Shown here: piece by piece, positions 61,537-64,000 of the stretch | How positions within the stretch are numbered: position 1 is the stretch's first letter | Layout: each line of letters begins with the position of its first letter | DNA from: Sphingobacterium spiritivorum | GTDB taxonomy: Bacteria > Bacteroidota > Bacteroidia > Sphingobacteriales > Sphingobacteriaceae | Direction: 5' to 3' | Length of the DNA stretch: 64,000 nt | NCBI RefSeq assembly: GCF_016724845.1 | Contig: NZ_CP068082.1 | Span: forward strand, 3,658,001 to 3,722,000 | The notes under the pieces: model-generated | Databases searched by the model: none | What the model saw: the letters and a program-made list of their open reading frames with translations, nothing else | What the model was told of the DNA's origin: nothing | Translations under genes and position numbers: made by a program

Positions 61537-63312
61537 TTATATGGCTTCCAGAAGTTGCTTCTCATGCAGTTCGTAGTATTCTCCACCCAATGTCATCAGC
61601 TCCTGATGTGAGCCTTGTTCAACGATGCGTCCCTGATCCAGGACAAGGATATGATCTGCATTTTTGATGGTGGAGACACGGTGTGCGATAAAGATGGAAG
61701 ATTTTCCCTTCATAATGCGGCTCAGGTTGTTCAGTATCTGCTCCTCCGTCTTGGTGTCAACCGCTGAAAGACAGTCGTCAAAAATCAGTATCTTCGGTTC
61801 TTTGACCAGCGCTCTTGCGATGGAGACCCGCTGTTTCTGGCCTCCGGACAGGGTAATGCCACGTTCACCTATAGATGTTTCGAATCCCTCTTCAAAAGCA
61901 ATGATATTGTCATATACTGCAGCGTCTTTGGCTGCCTGTTCGACCTGCTCCGTAGTAAAAGTATCGAGACCGAAAGCGATATTATTAGCAATGGTATCCG
62001 AAAACAAGAACACTTCCTGCGGCACATAGCCGATCTGTGAACGCAGATTTTCAAAGTTGAACGCCCTGATATCAGTTCCGTCGTAAGTAATAGTTCCCGT
62101 ATCCGTATCAAACATGCGCATCAGAAGATTTGCCAGTGTCGATTTGCCGGAGCCGGTCTTACCGATGATGGCAAGTGTTTTTCCGGCGGAGAGCGTGAAA
62201 GAAATATTGTCTATAGCTTTGATACCTGTCTCCGGAAAAGTAAAACTGATATTTTTAACGGTTATATCTCCTGCCAATATTTTTTCTGTAGTACCTTGTT
62301 TGATAACGGATTCAGTCTTCAGAAATTCATTGATCCGTTTCTGAGAAGCTGCCGCGCGCTGCACCAGTGACGTTACCCAGGCCAGTGACATGGCAGGAAA
62401 GGTGAGTTGATTGACGTAAATAATAAATTCTGCAATATTACCGGCAGTGATGGTGCCTTTGTTTACTTCCAGTCCTCCTATATACACGGTAATAATCGTG
62501 CTTAATCCGATCAGGAATACAATCAAAGGAAAGAAGATCGCCTGAATCCTTACCAAAGCCAGAGAAGTGTCTCTGTACACATTACTTTCTTTCGCAAAAG
62601 ATTTCATTTTATCGCGCTCTCGATTATAGGTCTTAATTACTCTGATCCCCGAAAAAGTTTCCTGTACAAAAGATGACAGCTGCGACAATTGTCTTTGTAT
62701 GCGCTCACTTCGCCGATTGATTACTTTGTTAATTACAAGGATAATAACAGATAAAATAGGTATTGGCAATAAGGAGTAAGTAGCCAATGTAGGATTGACA
62801 TCATACATCGCATAGATAATCATTATAGAGAGTACTACGGTATTGATGGCATACATAATACCCGGACCGAGGTAATTTCGTACCTGATTGACATCCTCCG
62901 TAGCCCTGTTCATAAGGTCTCCGGTATTGTTTCTTCTGAAAAATGCAAAATCAAGCTTTTGATAATGTTGATAGATTTCATTTTTAAGGTCGTACTCGAT
63001 GTGTCTGGAAGTCAGGATCAGCGTTTGTCGCATCATAAATAGAAAGATACCTCTAAGTATAGCCAGAATCAGTACAATACAGCCGAAAAACAAAAGACTG
63101 CTGCCAAATACCTGATAGACGATCTCCTGTCTGTCAAAACCTTCATAAAGGCGAAACAGATCAATGTTTTCTTTGACAAGATCAAAGGCTACACGGATCA
63201 CTTTTGCCGGCAGAATGCCAAAGTAATTCGAAATAATAACAAACAAAGTTCCCGGAATAAGTTTCCAGCGATATTTGTAAAAATATTTATTGAGGTAAGC
63301 GAGCTCCTTCAT
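61537..63312 (-). CDS. ABC transporter, fused permease and ATPase (exporter type)
   Basis: A 591-residue half-transporter. Six transmembrane helices lie in residues 1-310, and the ATPase domain in 340-580: Walker A GKTGSGKSTLANLL, Q-loop YVPQEVFLF, signature LSGGQKQRVSIARALV, Walker B ILIFDDCLSAVDT with Asp in place of the usual catalytic Glu, then H-loop IAHRVS. This Walker B variant is common in the YheH/I-like heterodimeric group. It probably exports lipids, drugs or peptides, possibly as heterodimer with another half encoded elsewhere. Its role is unknown. Confidence 0.92.
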   Translation of the reverse strand: MKELAYLNKYFYKYRWKLIPGTLFVIISNYFGILPAKVIRVAFDLVKENIDLFRLYEGFDRQEIVYQVFGSSLLFFGCIVLILAILRGIFLFMMRQTLILTSRHIEYDLKNEIYQHYQKLDFAFFRRNNTGDLMNRATEDVNQVRNYLGPGIMYAINTVVLSIMIIYAMYDVNPTLATYSLLPIPILSVIILVINKVINRRSERIQRQLSQLSSFVQETFSGIRVIKTYNRERDKMKSFAKESNVYRDTSLALVRIQAIFFPLIVFLIGLSTIITVYIGGLEVNKGTITAGNIAEFIIYVNQLTFPAMSLAWVTSLVQRAAASQKRINEFLKTESVIKQGTTEKILAGDITVKNISFTFPETGIKAIDNISFTLSAGKTLAIIGKTGSGKSTLANLLMRMFDTDTGTITYDGTDIRAFNFENLRSQIGYVPQEVFLFSDTIANNIAFGLDTFTTEQVEQAAKDAAVYDNIIAFEEGFETSIGERGITLSGGQKQRVSIARALVKEPKILIFDDCLSAVDTKTEEQILNNLSRIMKGKSSIFIAHRVSTIKNADHILVLDQGRIVEQGSHQELMTLGGEYYELHEKQLLEAI

Positions 63313-63434
63313 AGTTCAGAACAAAAATACAGTATTATTCAATAAACTTGGTGACCCTATAGTTTTATTACTGTCATTAATTGGCAGAACGCATTTATTT
63401 GGCTTTTTTATCCAGTGGAGTGTAAATATTTTTC

Positions 63435-63442
63435 TACTTTTG
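63435..63442 (+). promoter_or_regulatory. -7 element (TACTTTTG) of the dehydrogenase gene
   Basis: A perfect TAnnTTTG match 38 bp upstream of the ATG at 63481. No -33 TTTG is found at standard spacing. Confidence 0.5.
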
Positions 63443-63480
63443 TAAAAGTTGATTTTAACTATATTTAAGAGTTATCTGTT

Positions 63481-64000
63481 ATGCAAAATAGTAATGCGTC
63501 GCTATTTGAAATGATGGGTCAGTTTGGCCATCAAAATTTATTGTTCTGTAATGATGAGGCCGTAGGTCTGAAAGCTATCGTGGCCATCCATGATACTACC
63601 CTTGGGCCTGCGATAGGCGGGGTTAGAATGCTTCCTTACAATACGACTGAAGAAGCCATAGAAGATGCGCTTCGTTTGTCAAAAGCGATCACTTACAAAG
63701 CTGCTGTAGCTGGCCTGAACCTCGGCGGAGGAAGTGCCATTATCATAGGTAATCACCGTACAGACAAGACCGAAATCCTGTTGAGAAGACTGGGTCAGTT
63801 TGTCGAAGGACTGAATGGTAACTTTATCGCATCTATCGATGTCGGTACCACCCAAAAAGATCTGGAATATATTCACACCGAAACAAACTATGTAGCAGGT
63901 CTTCCTGAGTCACTGAACGGGGGAGGAGATACTACAATTTTTGCTGCAAGAGGTGTTTTTTACGGAATCAAAGCCGCTATCAAAGAACTTTACGGAGACG
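63481..64000 (+). CDS. Leu/Glu/Phe/Val dehydrogenase-family protein, 5' part
   Basis: The first 173 residues of an NAD-linked amino acid dehydrogenase; the gene runs off the window. It matches leucine dehydrogenases over ATDs such as GLKAIVAIHDTTLGPAIGGVRML, SKAITYKAAVAGLNLGGG and LGQFVEGLNGNFIASIDVGTTQKDLEYIH. The first active-site Lys is present (Lys73, in TYK), but the second catalytic Lys, twelve residues on in GGGKxVI of the family, is Ser85 here (GGGSAII). The catalytic Asp of DVGT remains. So either it has a modified activity or acts in a different way. Confidence 0.9.
   Translation, partial: MQNSNASLFEMMGQFGHQNLLFCNDEAVGLKAIVAIHDTTLGPAIGGVRMLPYNTTEEAIEDALRLSKAITYKAAVAGLNLGGGSAIIIGNHRTDKTEILLRRLGQFVEGLNGNFIASIDVGTTQKDLEYIHTETNYVAGLPESLNGGGDTTIFAARGVFYGIKAAIKELYGD

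Overview
The window looks like a chromosome segment of a Sphingobacteriaceae bacterium (Bacteroidota), most likely Sphingobacterium or a close relative. The evidence is SusC/SusD and FecR/ECF-sigma modules, DUF4843 and PKD-like lipoproteins, DUF2480, DUF4836 and DUF5690 proteins, short AT-rich spacers, and promoters of the Bacteroidota type (TTTG, 19-20 bp, TAnnTTTG), clearest at rplU and at the sod/sufR-like divergence. There is no phage, plasmid backbone or intact insertion sequence. The species call is an inference from gene content only.

Layout. 1-3.6 kb: tail of a SusC/SusD-type locus (DUF4843 lipoprotein, PKD-like lipoprotein, TlpA-type thioredoxin). 3.8-6.2 kb: a gntR-tauE-DUF1634 operon read leftward behind a 41-bp palindrome, and a small XRE regulator behind a 32-bp palindrome. 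6.7-11.3 kb: a HopJ-family gene, then a tight four-gene leftward operon (N-formylglutamate amidohydrolase-like, DUF1704 HExxxH metallopeptidase-like, GshB-like ATP-grasp ligase, DinB/DUF1572). 11.5-15.5 kb: a lipoprotein and two DUF4836-like proteins. 15.6-16.1 kb: a 103-bp tandem repeat array. 16.3-18.7 kb: superoxide dismutase, DUF2480 and FMN reductase operon divergent from a SufR-like regulator. 18.8-28.8 kb: an Oar-like TonB receptor, pentapeptide-repeat protein, GNAT, two L,D-transpeptidases, xpt, an XRE-cupin regulator and a secreted protein. 29.1-39.9 kb: ECF sigma, FecR, SusC, SusD, then a phosphonatase-like HAD, DUF5690 transporter and TIGR03364-type FAD oxidoreductase, read as a candidate organophosphonate uptake and degradation locus. 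40.6-51.3 kb: regulators (AraC, an atypical LuxR response regulator, two ECF sigmas, a FecR without SusC/D, LytTR), a secreted barrel glycosidase-like protein and a GH20 hexosaminidase. 51.5-57.9 kb: an accessory stretch with WG-repeat proteins, a CDC-like pore-forming lipoprotein lacking the C-terminal domain, a translationally coupled unknown pair and a CPBP protease. 58.2-64 kb: core genes tRNA-Ser(GGA), M13 peptidase, rplU-rpmA, an ABC exporter and the start of a leucine-dehydrogenase-like gene.

The most notable items are the ATP-grasp/DUF1704/amidohydrolase operon, the CDC-like protein without domain 4, the phosphonate-type SusCD locus, the 103-bp array whose hairpin keeps pairing through base changes, and a conserved 3'-UTR element at two unlinked loci (16.2 and 42.3 kb). 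No database search was possible; family names rest on recognised motifs and gene order.
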